Assembly: GCF_001894945.1 (NCBI RefSeq)
Contig: NZ_BCXE01000033.1
Span: forward strand, 1 to 64,000
Direction of reading: 5' to 3'
Source: Rhodococcus ruber NBRC 15591
Lineage (GTDB): Bacteria; Actinomycetota; Actinomycetes; Mycobacteriales; Mycobacteriaceae
Length of the DNA stretch: 64,000 nucleotides
Shown: positions 35,740-44,251 of the stretch, piece after piece
How positions within the stretch are numbered: position 1 is the first letter of the stretch
Layout of the letters: each line of letters opens with the position of its first letter
The notes under the pieces: model-generated
The model's input: only the letters and a program-made list of their open reading frames with translations
Databases searched by the model: none
Told to the model about the DNA's origin: nothing
Position numbers and translations under genes: made by a program

Positions 35740-36794
35740 GCGGGCTCTGTCTCGAGGGCGTCTGCGCCCGGTACGGGCGGACGGAGGTCGTCAGCGACGT
35801 CTCGCTGACGGTGGAACGAGGCGCGCTGCTGGCCGTGCTCGGGCCCTCGGGCGGGGGCAAGACCACCCTGCTGCGGGTGGTCGCGGGTCTGCACCCGGCG
35901 AGCGCGGGACGCGTCGTCGCGGACGGGCGCGACCTCACGGCGCTGCCGCCGGAACGCCGGGGGGTGGGACTGGTCCCGCAGGAGGGCGCTCTCTTCCCGC
36001 ACCTGAGCGTCGCACGCAACGTCGGCTACGGGCTCGTGCAGCCGACGTGGCGGTCGATGGTGCGGCAGCAGGCCGTGCGGCAGCGCCGCGTGGAGGAACT
36101 GCTGGAACTGGTCGGCCTGGCCGGCACCGGTCAGCGCAAGCCTTCCCAGCTGTCCGGCGGTCAGCAGCAGCGGATCGCGCTGGCCCGGGCGCTCGCGCCC
36201 AATCCGGCCGTCGTCCTGCTCGACGAGCCGTTCAGCGCTCTCGACGCCGGGCTGCGGTCCAGCCTGCGCACCGAGGTCCGCACCCTGCTGCGGGACCAGG
36301 AGGTCGCCTCCGTGCTCGTCACCCACGACCAGGCCGAGGCCCTGGCCATCGCGGACACGGTCGCGGTGATGCTCGGCGGGCGTGTCGCCCAGGTGGGCAC
36401 GCCGGAGGAGGTCTACCGGTGGCCCGCGACGCTCGAGGTGGGCGCCTTCGTCGGGGATTCGGTCGTGCTCGACGCCGATGCGGCCGGCGACCGCGCGCAC
36501 ACGGTGATCGGTGCGGTTCCCCTCGCGACCCCGGCCCACGGCAAGGGCCACGTGCTCGTACGCCCGGAACAGGTGCAGGTCGCTGCGGCCGACGAACCGT
36601 CGAAGTTCACCGTGCTCGACGTCGCCTTCGGGGGCGCACTGACGGAGGTGCGGGTGACCGGGGCCGGGCAGACGATCCGGGCGCAGCGGGCCGCGTCGCA
36701 CGACGTGCAGGCCGGGGATCCGGTGACGCTGCGGGTCGGCGTCCCGGTGCCGTTCTACCCGGCTCGGCCGGCCGAGGCCGAGAAGACGGCCTAG
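35736..36794 (+). CDS. Ferric iron ABC transporter ATPase
   Basis: This 352-residue FbpC-type ATPase powers ferric iron uptake. It shows Walker A GPSGGGKTT, the Q-loop LVPQEGALFPHLS, the signature LSGGQQQRIALARALA, Walker B VVLLDEPFSALDA and the H-loop VLVTHDQAEALA. After residue 240 it has a TOBE-type C-terminal domain (LVRPEQVQV, GGALTEVRVTGAGQTI). The ATG overlaps the permease stop as ATGA. Its TAG stop shares the CTAG tetramer with the convergent cyclotransferase gene. Confidence 0.95.
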   Translation: MSGLCLEGVCARYGRTEVVSDVSLTVERGALLAVLGPSGGGKTTLLRVVAGLHPASAGRVVADGRDLTALPPERRGVGLVPQEGALFPHLSVARNVGYGLVQPTWRSMVRQQAVRQRRVEELLELVGLAGTGQRKPSQLSGGQQQRIALARALAPNPAVVLLDEPFSALDAGLRSSLRTEVRTLLRDQEVASVLVTHDQAEALAIADTVAVMLGGRVAQVGTPEEVYRWPATLEVGAFVGDSVVLDADAAGDRAHTVIGAVPLATPAHGKGHVLVRPEQVQVAAADEPSKFTVLDVAFGGALTEVRVTGAGQTIRAQRAASHDVQAGDPVTLRVGVPVPFYPARPAEAEKTA

Positions 36795-37261
36795 AAGCTG
36801 TCGGGCCGGCCGGGCCCGACGTTGCGGCTGTTGCGGGTGCGCAGATCCCGCACGTAGTCGGCGGGGGCTCCGGCGATCTCGGCGGCGTCGGCCATCACGC
36901 CCAGGTAGCGCGCCGACGGCAGGCCGCCCTCGTACGCGTCGAGGACGTACAGCCAGGCGAGCACGGGCCCGTCGTCGGTGTCCACCCGCAACCGGATCTT
37001 GCGGTGGATGCCGAGTTCGGAGCCCTCCCAGCGGTCGAGGCTGCGTTCGTCCTCGTCGGGCACGTCGTAGAGCACGACGAACACCTTCGAGTCGGGATCC
37101 TCGACGACGGTGGCGAGCGCGCCCTCCCAGCCGATGTCGCCGCCGCTGAAGGTCAGCCGCCAGCCGTGGAGCCAGCCGGTTCCGGCCATCGGCGAATGCG
37201 GGCAGCGCTGCAGCATCTGCTCGGGATGCATGTTGGAGCCGTAGGCGGCGTAGATCGGCAC
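36791..37261 (-). CDS. Gamma-glutamylcyclotransferase-like (AIG2 fold) protein
   Basis: This 156-residue protein of the GGCT/AIG2 family begins with the substrate-binding YAAYGSNMHPEQM motif and continues LHGWRLTFSGGDIGWEGALAT, FVVLYDVPDEDERSLDRWEG and AWLYVLDAYEGGLPSARYL. The start is a GTG at 37261 with TAGCCT 7 nt upstream. It holds the place of Rv3304 next to lpdA. The reaction (release of 5-oxoproline or a related amine) is inferred from the fold. Confidence 0.85.
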   Translation of the reverse strand: MPIYAAYGSNMHPEQMLQRCPHSPMAGTGWLHGWRLTFSGGDIGWEGALATVVEDPDSKVFVVLYDVPDEDERSLDRWEGSELGIHRKIRLRVDTDDGPVLAWLYVLDAYEGGLPSARYLGVMADAAEIAGAPADYVRDLRTRNSRNVGPGRPDSF

Positions 37262-37268
37262 GGGGTAC

Positions 37269-37274
37269 AGGCTA
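37269..37274 (-). promoter_or_regulatory. -10 hexamer of the cyclotransferase-like gene, leaderless type
   Basis: TAGCCT on the minus strand ends 7 nt before the GTG at 37261. Confidence 0.42.
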
Positions 37275-37439
37275 ATGGCTGACCGTCCGGCGCAGGACAC
37301 GGGGCGCCGGCCGCTTCGTGGCGGCGTCCGCGTGCGCGGGACGGTGCCCGTGACATAGCGTGTCTGCGGACGTTCGGCAACCCCGGCGCCCGCACACACC
37401 GGACCGAGGACCATCTCGGAATCGATACAGAGGAGAACA

Positions 37440-38840
37440 ATGACCCGGATCGTGATCATCGGCGGCGGCCCCGCGGGCTACGAAGCGGCGCTGGTGGCGG
37501 CCCAGTACGGCGCGGCCGTGTCACTGATCGATTCGGACGGGATCGGCGGCGCCTGCGTCCTCTTCGACTGCGTACCGTCCAAGACGTTCATCGCGTCCAC
37601 GGGCATCCGCACCGACATGCGCCGGGCTGCCGACCTCGGCGTGCGGCTCGAGAGCGCCGGGGTGGCGCTGCCCGAGGTCAACACCCGTGTCAAGAGCCTC
37701 GCCCGGGCGCAGTCCGCGGACATCCGCACCAAGCTCGAGGCGGCCGGCGTGCAGCTGCTCAGCGGCCGCGGCGAGCTCATCGACACCCAGGTCGGAATGG
37801 CGGCGCACCAGGTGCGCGCCGACCTCTTCACGGGCGAGGAGCGGATCCTCGATGCCGACGTCGTGCTCATCGCGACCGGCGCGAGCCCGCGGGTGCTGCC
37901 CGGCGCGGAGCCGGACGGTGACCGCATCCTCAACTGGCGTCAGCTCTACGACCTCGACGCGCTGCCCGAACACCTCGTGGTCGTCGGCTCCGGTGTCACC
38001 GGCGCCGAGTTCGTCTCCGCCTATACGGAGGTCGGCGTCCAGGTGACGCTCGTCTCGAGCCGCGACCGGGTGCTGCCGCACGAGGACGAGGACGCCGCCC
38101 TCGTGCTCGAGGACGCCTTCGCCGAGCGGGGCGTGAACCTGGTCAAGCACGCCCGTGCCGACGCCGTCGAGCGCACCGGGGACGGGATCCGGGTCAAGCT
38201 GGCCGACGGCCGCATCGTCGAGGGCAGCCATGCGCTGATGACGGTGGGCTCGGTGCCGAACACCGCCGGCCTCGGCCTGGAGAAGGTCGGCCTGCAACTC
38301 GACCGGGGCGGCTACATCCAGGTCGACCGGGTCTCGCGCACGTCCGTCTCGGGGATCTACGCCGCCGGCGACTGCACCGGGCTGCTGCCGCTGGCATCGG
38401 TGGCCGCGATGCAGGGTCGCATCGCGATGTACCACGCCCTCGGCGAGGGGGTCAGCCCGATCCGGCTCAAGACCGTCGCCTCCGCGGTGTTCACCCGGCC
38501 CGAGATCGCCACGGTCGGCGTGAGCCAGGCCGCGATCGACAAGGGTGAGGTCCCGGCCCGCACCGTGATGTTGCCGCTGCACACCAATCCCCGCGCGAAG
38601 ATGGCGGGGCTGCGCCGTGGTTTCGTGAAGATCTTCTGCCGTCCCGCCACCGGCGTCGTGATCGGTGGCGTGGTGGTTGCCCCCACCGCCTCGGAGCTGA
38701 TCCTGCCCATCGCGATCGCGGTGCAGAACAATCTCAGCGTCGACGACCTCGCCCACACCTTCTCGGTCTATCCGTCGCTGACCGGGTCGATCACCGAGGC
38801 GGCGCGTCAGCTGATGCGGCACGACGATCATCTGGACTGA
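37440..38840 (+). CDS. lpdA: NAD(P)H quinone reductase LpdA
   Basis: This 466-residue flavoprotein has the disulfide-reductase fold: FAD motif VIIGGGPAGYEAA, Cys39 and Cys44 in GGACVLFDCVPSK, NAD site VVGSGVTGAEFVSAY and FAD motif YAAGDCTGLLPLASVA. The C-terminal interface motif reads SVYPSLTGSITEAA, so the catalytic His of true dihydrolipoamide or glutathione reductases is replaced (Tyr444). This fits M. tuberculosis LpdA (Rv3303c), which reduces quinones rather than disulfides. The ATG at 37440 has AGAGGAGA upstream. It is unlikely to be a functional lipoamide dehydrogenase. Confidence 0.92.
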   Translation: MTRIVIIGGGPAGYEAALVAAQYGAAVSLIDSDGIGGACVLFDCVPSKTFIASTGIRTDMRRAADLGVRLESAGVALPEVNTRVKSLARAQSADIRTKLEAAGVQLLSGRGELIDTQVGMAAHQVRADLFTGEERILDADVVLIATGASPRVLPGAEPDGDRILNWRQLYDLDALPEHLVVVGSGVTGAEFVSAYTEVGVQVTLVSSRDRVLPHEDEDAALVLEDAFAERGVNLVKHARADAVERTGDGIRVKLADGRIVEGSHALMTVGSVPNTAGLGLEKVGLQLDRGGYIQVDRVSRTSVSGIYAAGDCTGLLPLASVAAMQGRIAMYHALGEGVSPIRLKTVASAVFTRPEIATVGVSQAAIDKGEVPARTVMLPLHTNPRAKMAGLRRGFVKIFCRPATGVVIGGVVVAPTASELILPIAIAVQNNLSVDDLAHTFSVYPSLTGSITEAARQLMRHDDHLD

Positions 38841-38864
38841 GCGGGATGGTCGGCGTCGACGTTC

Positions 38865-38889
38865 TTGACTCTCTCGCTGGGGGAGGGTC
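38865..38889 (+). promoter_or_regulatory. MerR-type operator/promoter of the VOC-merR operon
   Basis: A -35-like TTGACT (38865-38870) overlaps the dyad GACTCTC (38867-38873) and GAGGGTC (38883-38889). A dyad that follows directly from the -35 element inside a long spacer is the layout of MerR-family promoters. The -10 (near 38890-38896) is weak. The target regulator is encoded by the second gene downstream. Confidence 0.5.
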
Positions 38890-38901
38890 GACGGTGGAGG
38901 C

Positions 38902-39321
38902 ATGCGAACGAACAGCATCTTCCCCGTGGTCCCCGCTCACGACGTCGCCCGCAGCCGCGACTTCTATGCCGGGCTGCTCGGTCTGCGTGTGGTTTTCGAC
39001 AGCGGCTGGTATGTCCAGTTGCAGGCGGCGACCGACGAGACCGTGCAGCTCGGTCTCGTGGCACGCGGCCACGAGACGATTCCCCGAGCCCATCTCTCCG
39101 CTCCGGCCGGCGTGCTGATCTCGGTGGAGGTCGACGACGTGGACGCCGTGTATGCGCGCGCCGGCGACCTCGCACTCCCGGTCGCGTCGGACCTGCGCGA
39201 CGAGGACTTCGGGCAGCGGCACTTCATGACCGTCGATCCCGACGGCCTGCTCGTCGACGTGATCACGGTGATCCCGTACGCGCCGGAGGTTGCCGGAAGC
39301 GGGGCGGTGGTGACCGGGTGA
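38902..39321 (+). CDS. VOC-superfamily (glyoxalase/bleomycin-resistance) protein
   Basis: This 139-residue protein has two beta-alpha-beta-beta-beta modules: IFPVVPAHDVARSRDFYAGLLGLRV and VLISVEVDDVDAVYARAGD, ending RHFMTVDPDGLLVDVI. Such proteins bind drugs or act as metal-dependent dioxygenases or lyases; no specific activity can be assigned. The ATG at 38902 follows GGTGGAGG. Its stop overlaps the merR start (GTGA), so the two are one operon under a likely MerR-type promoter. Confidence 0.88.
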   Translation: MRTNSIFPVVPAHDVARSRDFYAGLLGLRVVFDSGWYVQLQAATDETVQLGLVARGHETIPRAHLSAPAGVLISVEVDDVDAVYARAGDLALPVASDLRDEDFGQRHFMTVDPDGLLVDVITVIPYAPEVAGSGAVVTG

Positions 39322-40133
39322 GCCCGGCCGACGGCTGGCTGAGCATCGGCGAGTTCGCGCGGATGTCGCGGCTGAGCGTCAGGACGCTGCGCCACTACGA
39401 CCGCGAACGGCTGCTCGCTCCAGGCCGGGTCGATCCGCGTACCGGATACCGGTACTACTCGCGGGAGCAACTCGCCTCGGCTCTGCGCATCGCGGTGTTG
39501 CGCCGAGCCGAGGTGTCCGTCCCCGCGATCCGTCTCCTCCTGCAGGATCCCGGACACACCGAGGCCGTCCTCGCCGCGGAGCGGGAACGGATCGAGCGCG
39601 AGGCCGACCGTAAGCGCCGCGCGCTCGCCCTCGTCGCGTCGCTCGCCGAGGCCGAAGCCGGCGGACTCTCCGTGCGCCGGCACCGGGTCGAGGATCGAAC
39701 GGTCTTGTGGCGCAGTGGGGAATCGACCGCCGAATCTCTCGATTCGGATGTGACGAATCTCGTGACGGCGCTGCTGACCGAGGCGTCGAGCGCCGGGCTG
39801 CCCACCGACGCGCCGGTGGTGGGGCAGTACCCGGCCACCCTCGACGGCGTGGTGCAGTTCGGCGTCGGTCTCGAGTTGCGGTCCCCGCCCGGACGTGCGG
39901 AAACTGCCACGACGACGCTGCCGGGCGGGGCGTTCGCGGGCGTGGACTTCGTCGGTCCGGTCGCGCTGCTCCCGGTCGCCTACCACGCACTGTTCGGGTG
40001 GCTCGACGAGCGCGGTCTCGCGGCCGAGGGGCCGTTCCGGGAGTACTACCTCGCCGACCCGCGCGACGTCGCTCCCGATGCGATGCGTACGCGGGTGCTG
40101 CACCCCGTCCCCGGTGACCACGTTCCGGGATGA
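39318..40133 (+). CDS. MerR-family transcriptional regulator with effector domain
   Basis: This 271-residue activator has a MerR winged-helix N-terminus (SIGEFARMSRLSVRTLRHYD, then GYRYYSREQL), a dimerisation helix (AAERERIEREADRKRRALALV) and a C-terminal GyrI-like effector-binding domain (PATLDGVVQFGVG, YHALFGWLDERGL, FREYYLADP). This layout matches BmrR/TipA-type regulators that bind hydrophobic drugs. The start GTG overlaps the VOC gene stop. It probably activates the VOC-merR operon through the dyad at 38867-38889. Confidence 0.9.
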   Translation: MSPADGWLSIGEFARMSRLSVRTLRHYDRERLLAPGRVDPRTGYRYYSREQLASALRIAVLRRAEVSVPAIRLLLQDPGHTEAVLAAERERIEREADRKRRALALVASLAEAEAGGLSVRRHRVEDRTVLWRSGESTAESLDSDVTNLVTALLTEASSAGLPTDAPVVGQYPATLDGVVQFGVGLELRSPPGRAETATTTLPGGAFAGVDFVGPVALLPVAYHALFGWLDERGLAAEGPFREYYLADPRDVAPDAMRTRVLHPVPGDHVPG

Positions 40134-40142
40134 GGGGTCCCC

Positions 40143-40176
40143 GAGGCCGGCGCGCCGAGGCTCCCGCGCCGGCCTC
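40143..40176. terminator. Terminator between merR and glpK
   Basis: A perfect 12-bp stem (GAGGCCGGCGCG and its complement) with a 10-nt loop lies between the convergent genes. Confidence 0.75.
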
Positions 40177-40196
40177 GCCCCACCGGATCGACCGAC

Positions 40197-41711
40197 TCAG
40201 GCCCAGCCGTAGGTCCGTTCGACCGCCCGGTTCCACTCGGCGTAGAGCCGTTCCCGCTCGGCGGCGTCCATCTTCGGTTCCCAGGTGCGGCCGGCCGCCC
40301 AGTTGTGGCGGATGTCGTCCTCACCCTCCCAGAAGCCGACCGCCAGGCCCGCCGCGTACGCCGCGCCGAGCGCGGTGGTCTCGGAGACCACGGGGCGGAC
40401 CACGGGGGCGCCGAGGATGTCCGACTGGAACTGCATCAGGGTCTCGTTGACGACCATCCCGCCGTCCACCTTCAGCGTGTGCAGTTCGACACCGGAGTCG
40501 GCGTGCATCGCCTCGATGACCTCACGGGTCTGGTAGGCGGTCGCCTCGAGTGCGGCCCGCGCCAGGTGCCCCCGGTTGACGAAGCGGGTGAGACCGGCGA
40601 TCACCCCGCGCGCATCGGGTCGCCATCGCGGTGCGAACAGTCCCGAGAACGCCGGTACGAAGTAGGCACCGCCGTTGTCGGGGACGGTCGCGGCGAGGTC
40701 CTCGATCTCCGCGGCCGTGCGGACGAGCCCCAGATTGTCGCGCATCCACTGCACGAGCGAGCCCGTGACGGCGATCGAACCCTCGAGGGCGTACACCGCC
40801 GGGGCGTCGCCGACGCGGTAGCAGACGGTGGTCAGCAGCCCGTGCTCGCTGCGCACCGGCGTCGTCCCGGTGTTGAGAAGCAGGAAGTTGCCGGTCCCGT
40901 AGGTGTTCTTGGCCTCACCCGGCGACAGGCATGCCTGGCCGAACGTCGCGGCCTGCTGGTCTCCGAGGATGCCGGCCACCGGGACGCCGGCCAGCGGTCC
41001 GCGGTCGCGGGCGTATCCGTAGATCTCGGACGAACTCCGGATCTCCGGCAGCATCGACATCGGAATGCCGAAATCCGCACAGATGTCCGGATCCCATTGC
41101 AGCGTCTCGAGATTCATGAGCATCGTGCGCGAGGCGTTGGTGACGTCGGTGAGGTGCACCCCCGGCTGCCGGTTGCCCGCGCCGGTGCCGCCGGTGAGAT
41201 TCCACAGGATCCAGCTGTCCACCGTCCCGAACGCGAGTTCGCCGGCCTCCGCCTGCTCCCGGGCGCCCTCGACGTTGTCGAGGATCCACCGCACCTTCGG
41301 GCCCGCGAAGTACGTCGACAGCGGCAGGCCCGTGGCGTCGCGATACCGGTCCACGCCCGCGTCCCCGGCGAGCTGCTCGACGAGGCGATCGGTGCGGGTG
41401 TCCTGCCACACGATCGCGTTGTGGACGGGCCGGCCCGTGGAGCGTTCCCACACCACCGTGGTCTCACGCTGGTTGGTGATCCCGATCGCGGCGATGTCGG
41501 CGCGCGTGAGATCCGCCTTCGCCAGGGCCAGGGCGGCGACCTCGCGAGTGTTGATCCACAGTGTTTCCGGATCGTGTTCCACCCAGCCGGCGCGGGGAAG
41601 GATCTGTTCGTGCTCGGTCTGGGCCCAGGCCACGATGCGACCGTCGTGGTCGAAGATGATGCAGCGACTCGACGTGGTCCCCTGATCGATCGCGGCGATG
41701 TATCGGGTCAC
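40197..41711 (-). CDS. glpK: Glycerol kinase
   Basis: GlpK phosphorylates glycerol to glycerol-3-phosphate. The 504-residue FGGY-family kinase has [14 protein letters not shown] at the ATP site, [33 protein letters not shown] with glycerol-contact residues, GILGDQQAA, and the C-terminal [15 protein letters not shown] and [14 protein letters not shown]. The start is a GTG at 41711 with GGAGAGG upstream. It is divergent from glpD across only 95 nt, so both genes of the pathway probably share control. Confidence 0.97.
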   Translation of the reverse strand: MTRYIAAIDQGTTSSRCIIFDHDGRIVAWAQTEHEQILPRAGWVEHDPETLWINTREVAALALAKADLTRADIAAIGITNQRETTVVWERSTGRPVHNAIVWQDTRTDRLVEQLAGDAGVDRYRDATGLPLSTYFAGPKVRWILDNVEGAREQAEAGELAFGTVDSWILWNLTGGTGAGNRQPGVHLTDVTNASRTMLMNLETLQWDPDICADFGIPMSMLPEIRSSSEIYGYARDRGPLAGVPVAGILGDQQAATFGQACLSPGEAKNTYGTGNFLLLNTGTTPVRSEHGLLTTVCYRVGDAPAVYALEGSIAVTGSLVQWMRDNLGLVRTAAEIEDLAATVPDNGGAYFVPAFSGLFAPRWRPDARGVIAGLTRFVNRGHLARAALEATAYQTREVIEAMHADSGVELHTLKVDGGMVVNETLMQFQSDILGAPVVRPVVSETTALGAAYAAGLAVGFWEGEDDIRHNWAAGRTWEPKMDAAERERLYAEWNRAVERTYGWA

Positions 41712-41806
41712 GGCAACCTCTCCGGGCGTGTGGTTCGGGACGGCAGTCTGCGGACGAACCTACTACCCTGAGTGCGGAAACGTCGGCGACTCACGGGAGC
41801 AATGCG

Positions 41807-43540
41807 GTGACCAACCAACCAGGCGTCCAGGTCCTCGGGCCGCAACAGCGCCGTGACGCATGGCGACGACTCGGCTCGGAGCACTTCGACGTGGTGGTCG
41901 TCGGCGGCGGTGTCGTCGGCGCCGGCGCCGCCCTGGACGCCGCCACCCGCGGGCTGCGGGTCGCACTGGTGGAGGCGCGGGACTTCGCCTCGGGCACGTC
42001 GAGCCGCTCGTCGAAGATGTTCCACGGCGGGCTGCGCTATCTCGAGCAGCTCGAGTTCGGCCTCGTCCGTGAGGCGCTGCGCGAGCGCGAACTGTCGCTG
42101 TCGACGCTGGCCCCGCATCTGGTCAAGCCGCTGAAGTTCCTCTTCCCCCTCACCCACCGCGGGTGGGAGCGCCCGTACGTCGCTGCGGGCATCTTCCTCT
42201 ACGACCGGATGGGCGGCGCCAAATCCGTGCCCGCGCAGAAGCATCTGACCCGGTCCGGCGCGCTGCGCATGGCACCCGGGCTCAAACGCAACTCGCTCGT
42301 GGGCGGGATCCGGTACTACGACACCGTCGTCGACGACGCCCGCCACACCATGACGGTGGCTCGCACCGCCGCCCACTACGGCGCCGTCGTACGCACGTCG
42401 ACCCAGGTGGTCGGGTTCCTGCGCGAGGCCGACCGGGTCTCCGGTGTACGGGTGCGCGACTCGGAGGACGGCTCGGTCACCGAGGTGAGGGCGCACGTGG
42501 TGATCAACGCCACGGGGGTGTGGACCGACGAGATCCAGGCCCTGTCCCGGCAGCGCGGCCGGTTCCGGGTGCGCGCCTCGAAAGGCGTGCACATCGTGGT
42601 GCCGCGCGACCGGATCGTCAGCGACTCGGCGATCATCCTGCGCACCGAGAAGTCCGTGCTGTTCGTGATCCCGTGGGGCAGCCACTGGATCATCGGCACC
42701 ACCGACACCGACTGGAATCTCGACCTCGCCCACCCCGCCGCGACGAAGGCCGACATCGACTACATCCTCGACCACGTGAACCGGGTCCTGGTCGTCCCGC
42801 TCACCCACGGCGACATCGACGGCGTGTACGCGGGACTGCGGCCGTTGCTGGCGGGGGAGAGCGACGAGACGTCGAAGCTCTCGCGCGAGCACGCCGTCGC
42901 CCGGGTCGCGCCCGGTCTCGTCGCGATCGCCGGCGGCAAGTACACCACCTACCGGGTGATGGCCGAGGATGCCGTCGACCTGGCGGCCGAGGACATCCCC
43001 GCCCGCATCGCCCCGTCCATCACCGAACGGGTGCCGCTGGCGGGGGCCGACGGCTACTTCGCGCTCGTGAACCAGACGATGCAGCTCGCCGAGCGGTACG
43101 GCCTGCATCCGTACCGGATCAAGCATCTGCTCGACCGGTACGGGTCGCTGATCGACGAGGTGCTCGAGGCGGCGGCCGACCGTCCCGAGTTGCTCGAACC
43201 GCTCACCGACGCCCCCCAGTACCTGCAGGTGGAGGTCGTGTACGCGGCGGCCGCGGAGGGCGCGCTGCACCTCGAGGACATCCTCGCGCGCCGCACCCGC
43301 ATCTCCATCGAGTACCCGCACCGCGGCGTGCACTGCGCCGAGCAGACCGCCCGCCTGGTGGCACCCGTCCTGGGCTGGGACGCCGCGACGGTGGAGCAGG
43401 AGATCGCGACCTACCGGGCGAGGGTCGACGCCGAGATCGAATCGCAGAGCCGGCCCGACGACGAGTCCGCCGACGCGCTGCGGGCGGCTGCCCCGGAGGC
43501 GCGCGCGGAGATCCTCGAACCGGTGCCCACCGGCGCCTGA
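41807..43540 (+). CDS. glpD: Aerobic glycerol-3-phosphate dehydrogenase
   Basis: This membrane-associated flavoenzyme oxidises glycerol-3-phosphate to dihydroxyacetone phosphate and feeds the quinone pool. The 577-residue protein has the FAD motif VVVVGGGVVGAGAALDAA, the family signature SSRSSKMFHGGLRYLEQ, IPWGSHWIIGTTDTDW and the substrate-site VAIAGGKYTTYRVM, then the C-terminal helical domain. A TACCCT hexamer 38 nt upstream and GGGAGC just before the GTG suggest a leadered transcript. It pairs with glpK, and lies downstream of lpdA as glpD2 does in M. tuberculosis. Confidence 0.97.
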   Translation: MTNQPGVQVLGPQQRRDAWRRLGSEHFDVVVVGGGVVGAGAALDAATRGLRVALVEARDFASGTSSRSSKMFHGGLRYLEQLEFGLVREALRERELSLSTLAPHLVKPLKFLFPLTHRGWERPYVAAGIFLYDRMGGAKSVPAQKHLTRSGALRMAPGLKRNSLVGGIRYYDTVVDDARHTMTVARTAAHYGAVVRTSTQVVGFLREADRVSGVRVRDSEDGSVTEVRAHVVINATGVWTDEIQALSRQRGRFRVRASKGVHIVVPRDRIVSDSAIILRTEKSVLFVIPWGSHWIIGTTDTDWNLDLAHPAATKADIDYILDHVNRVLVVPLTHGDIDGVYAGLRPLLAGESDETSKLSREHAVARVAPGLVAIAGGKYTTYRVMAEDAVDLAAEDIPARIAPSITERVPLAGADGYFALVNQTMQLAERYGLHPYRIKHLLDRYGSLIDEVLEAAADRPELLEPLTDAPQYLQVEVVYAAAAEGALHLEDILARRTRISIEYPHRGVHCAEQTARLVAPVLGWDAATVEQEIATYRARVDAEIESQSRPDDESADALRAAAPEARAEILEPVPTGA

Positions 43541-43553
43541 GACGCCCTCGGCG

Positions 43554-43573
43554 CGACGGCGGCCCGGCCGTCG
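43554..43573. terminator. Possible terminator after glpD
   Basis: A 7-bp stem CGACGGC/GCCGTCG with a 6-nt loop lies between the convergent glpD and membrane-protein genes. It is short, so the call is weak. Confidence 0.4.
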
Positions 43574-43601
43574 AGGACGCCGACGTCGGTGGGTCGACGT
43601 G

Positions 43602-44138
43602 TCAGTGGGTCAGGACGACCTTGACGAGCACCACGGTCGCGGCCACCGTGGTGAGCGCGACGGCACTGACCAGCGAGGTCCGGCCCGGCCGCTCCCCCTT
43701 GAGGCGACCGATGACGAAGACGATCCCCCCGATCCGTGCCAGCACGGCGACCTCGGCGAGCAACTGGGCGGTGCGCGGTTCGAGCCAACCCAGCCAGCCG
43801 ATTCCCAGGATCACGCACGGCAGCACCGCCGAACTCAGGATCGGCACGGAGTTGCGCAGTTCGGCGAGCTTCTCCGCCCGGGTCAACGGGGTGCCCTGGC
43901 GCACGGTGTGCCCGACCGCCTCGGCGAACACGTGGGCGACGAACGTCGACAGTGCCGTGCCGAGCACGATCGCGATGCCGACGTACTTCGGCCCGGTGAC
44001 GATCGGCACGAGGGCCGCGAGCACCAGCACGTTGCCGTAGATGTAGGCGCTGATGCGACTGGCGGCGTTGCCGCGGTCGAGCGGCATGCGCCGGGAGAAC
44101 AACGGGCCGTGCAGGAGTGCGTTGGCATCGGAGTCCAT
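43602..44138 (-). CDS. Integral membrane protein of unknown function
   Basis: This 178-residue protein begins ANALLHGPLFSRRMPLDRGN, followed by four to five hydrophobic helices: ISAYIYGNVLVLAALVPIV, IAIVLGTALSTFVAHVFA, VPILSSAVLPCVILGIGWL, LAEVAVLARIGGIVFVIG and a last one ending VLVKVVLTH. No family is recognised, but similar proteins seem common in Nocardia/Rhodococcus. The ATG at 44138 is the only reasonable start. It is divergent from the TetR gene, which may control it. Confidence 0.78.
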   Translation of the reverse strand: MDSDANALLHGPLFSRRMPLDRGNAASRISAYIYGNVLVLAALVPIVTGPKYVGIAIVLGTALSTFVAHVFAEAVGHTVRQGTPLTRAEKLAELRNSVPILSSAVLPCVILGIGWLGWLEPRTAQLLAEVAVLARIGGIVFVIGRLKGERPGRTSLVSAVALTTVAATVVLVKVVLTH

Positions 44139-44251
44139 GCCGACCAGGGTGACAGACCGGGGAGCGTACCGAGACGGCAACCGCGTGCATCCGTCGCGGC
44201 CGGCCCGGCGCGTAGGATCCGACGTCGCAGACGGTCGACGACGGGATCGCG

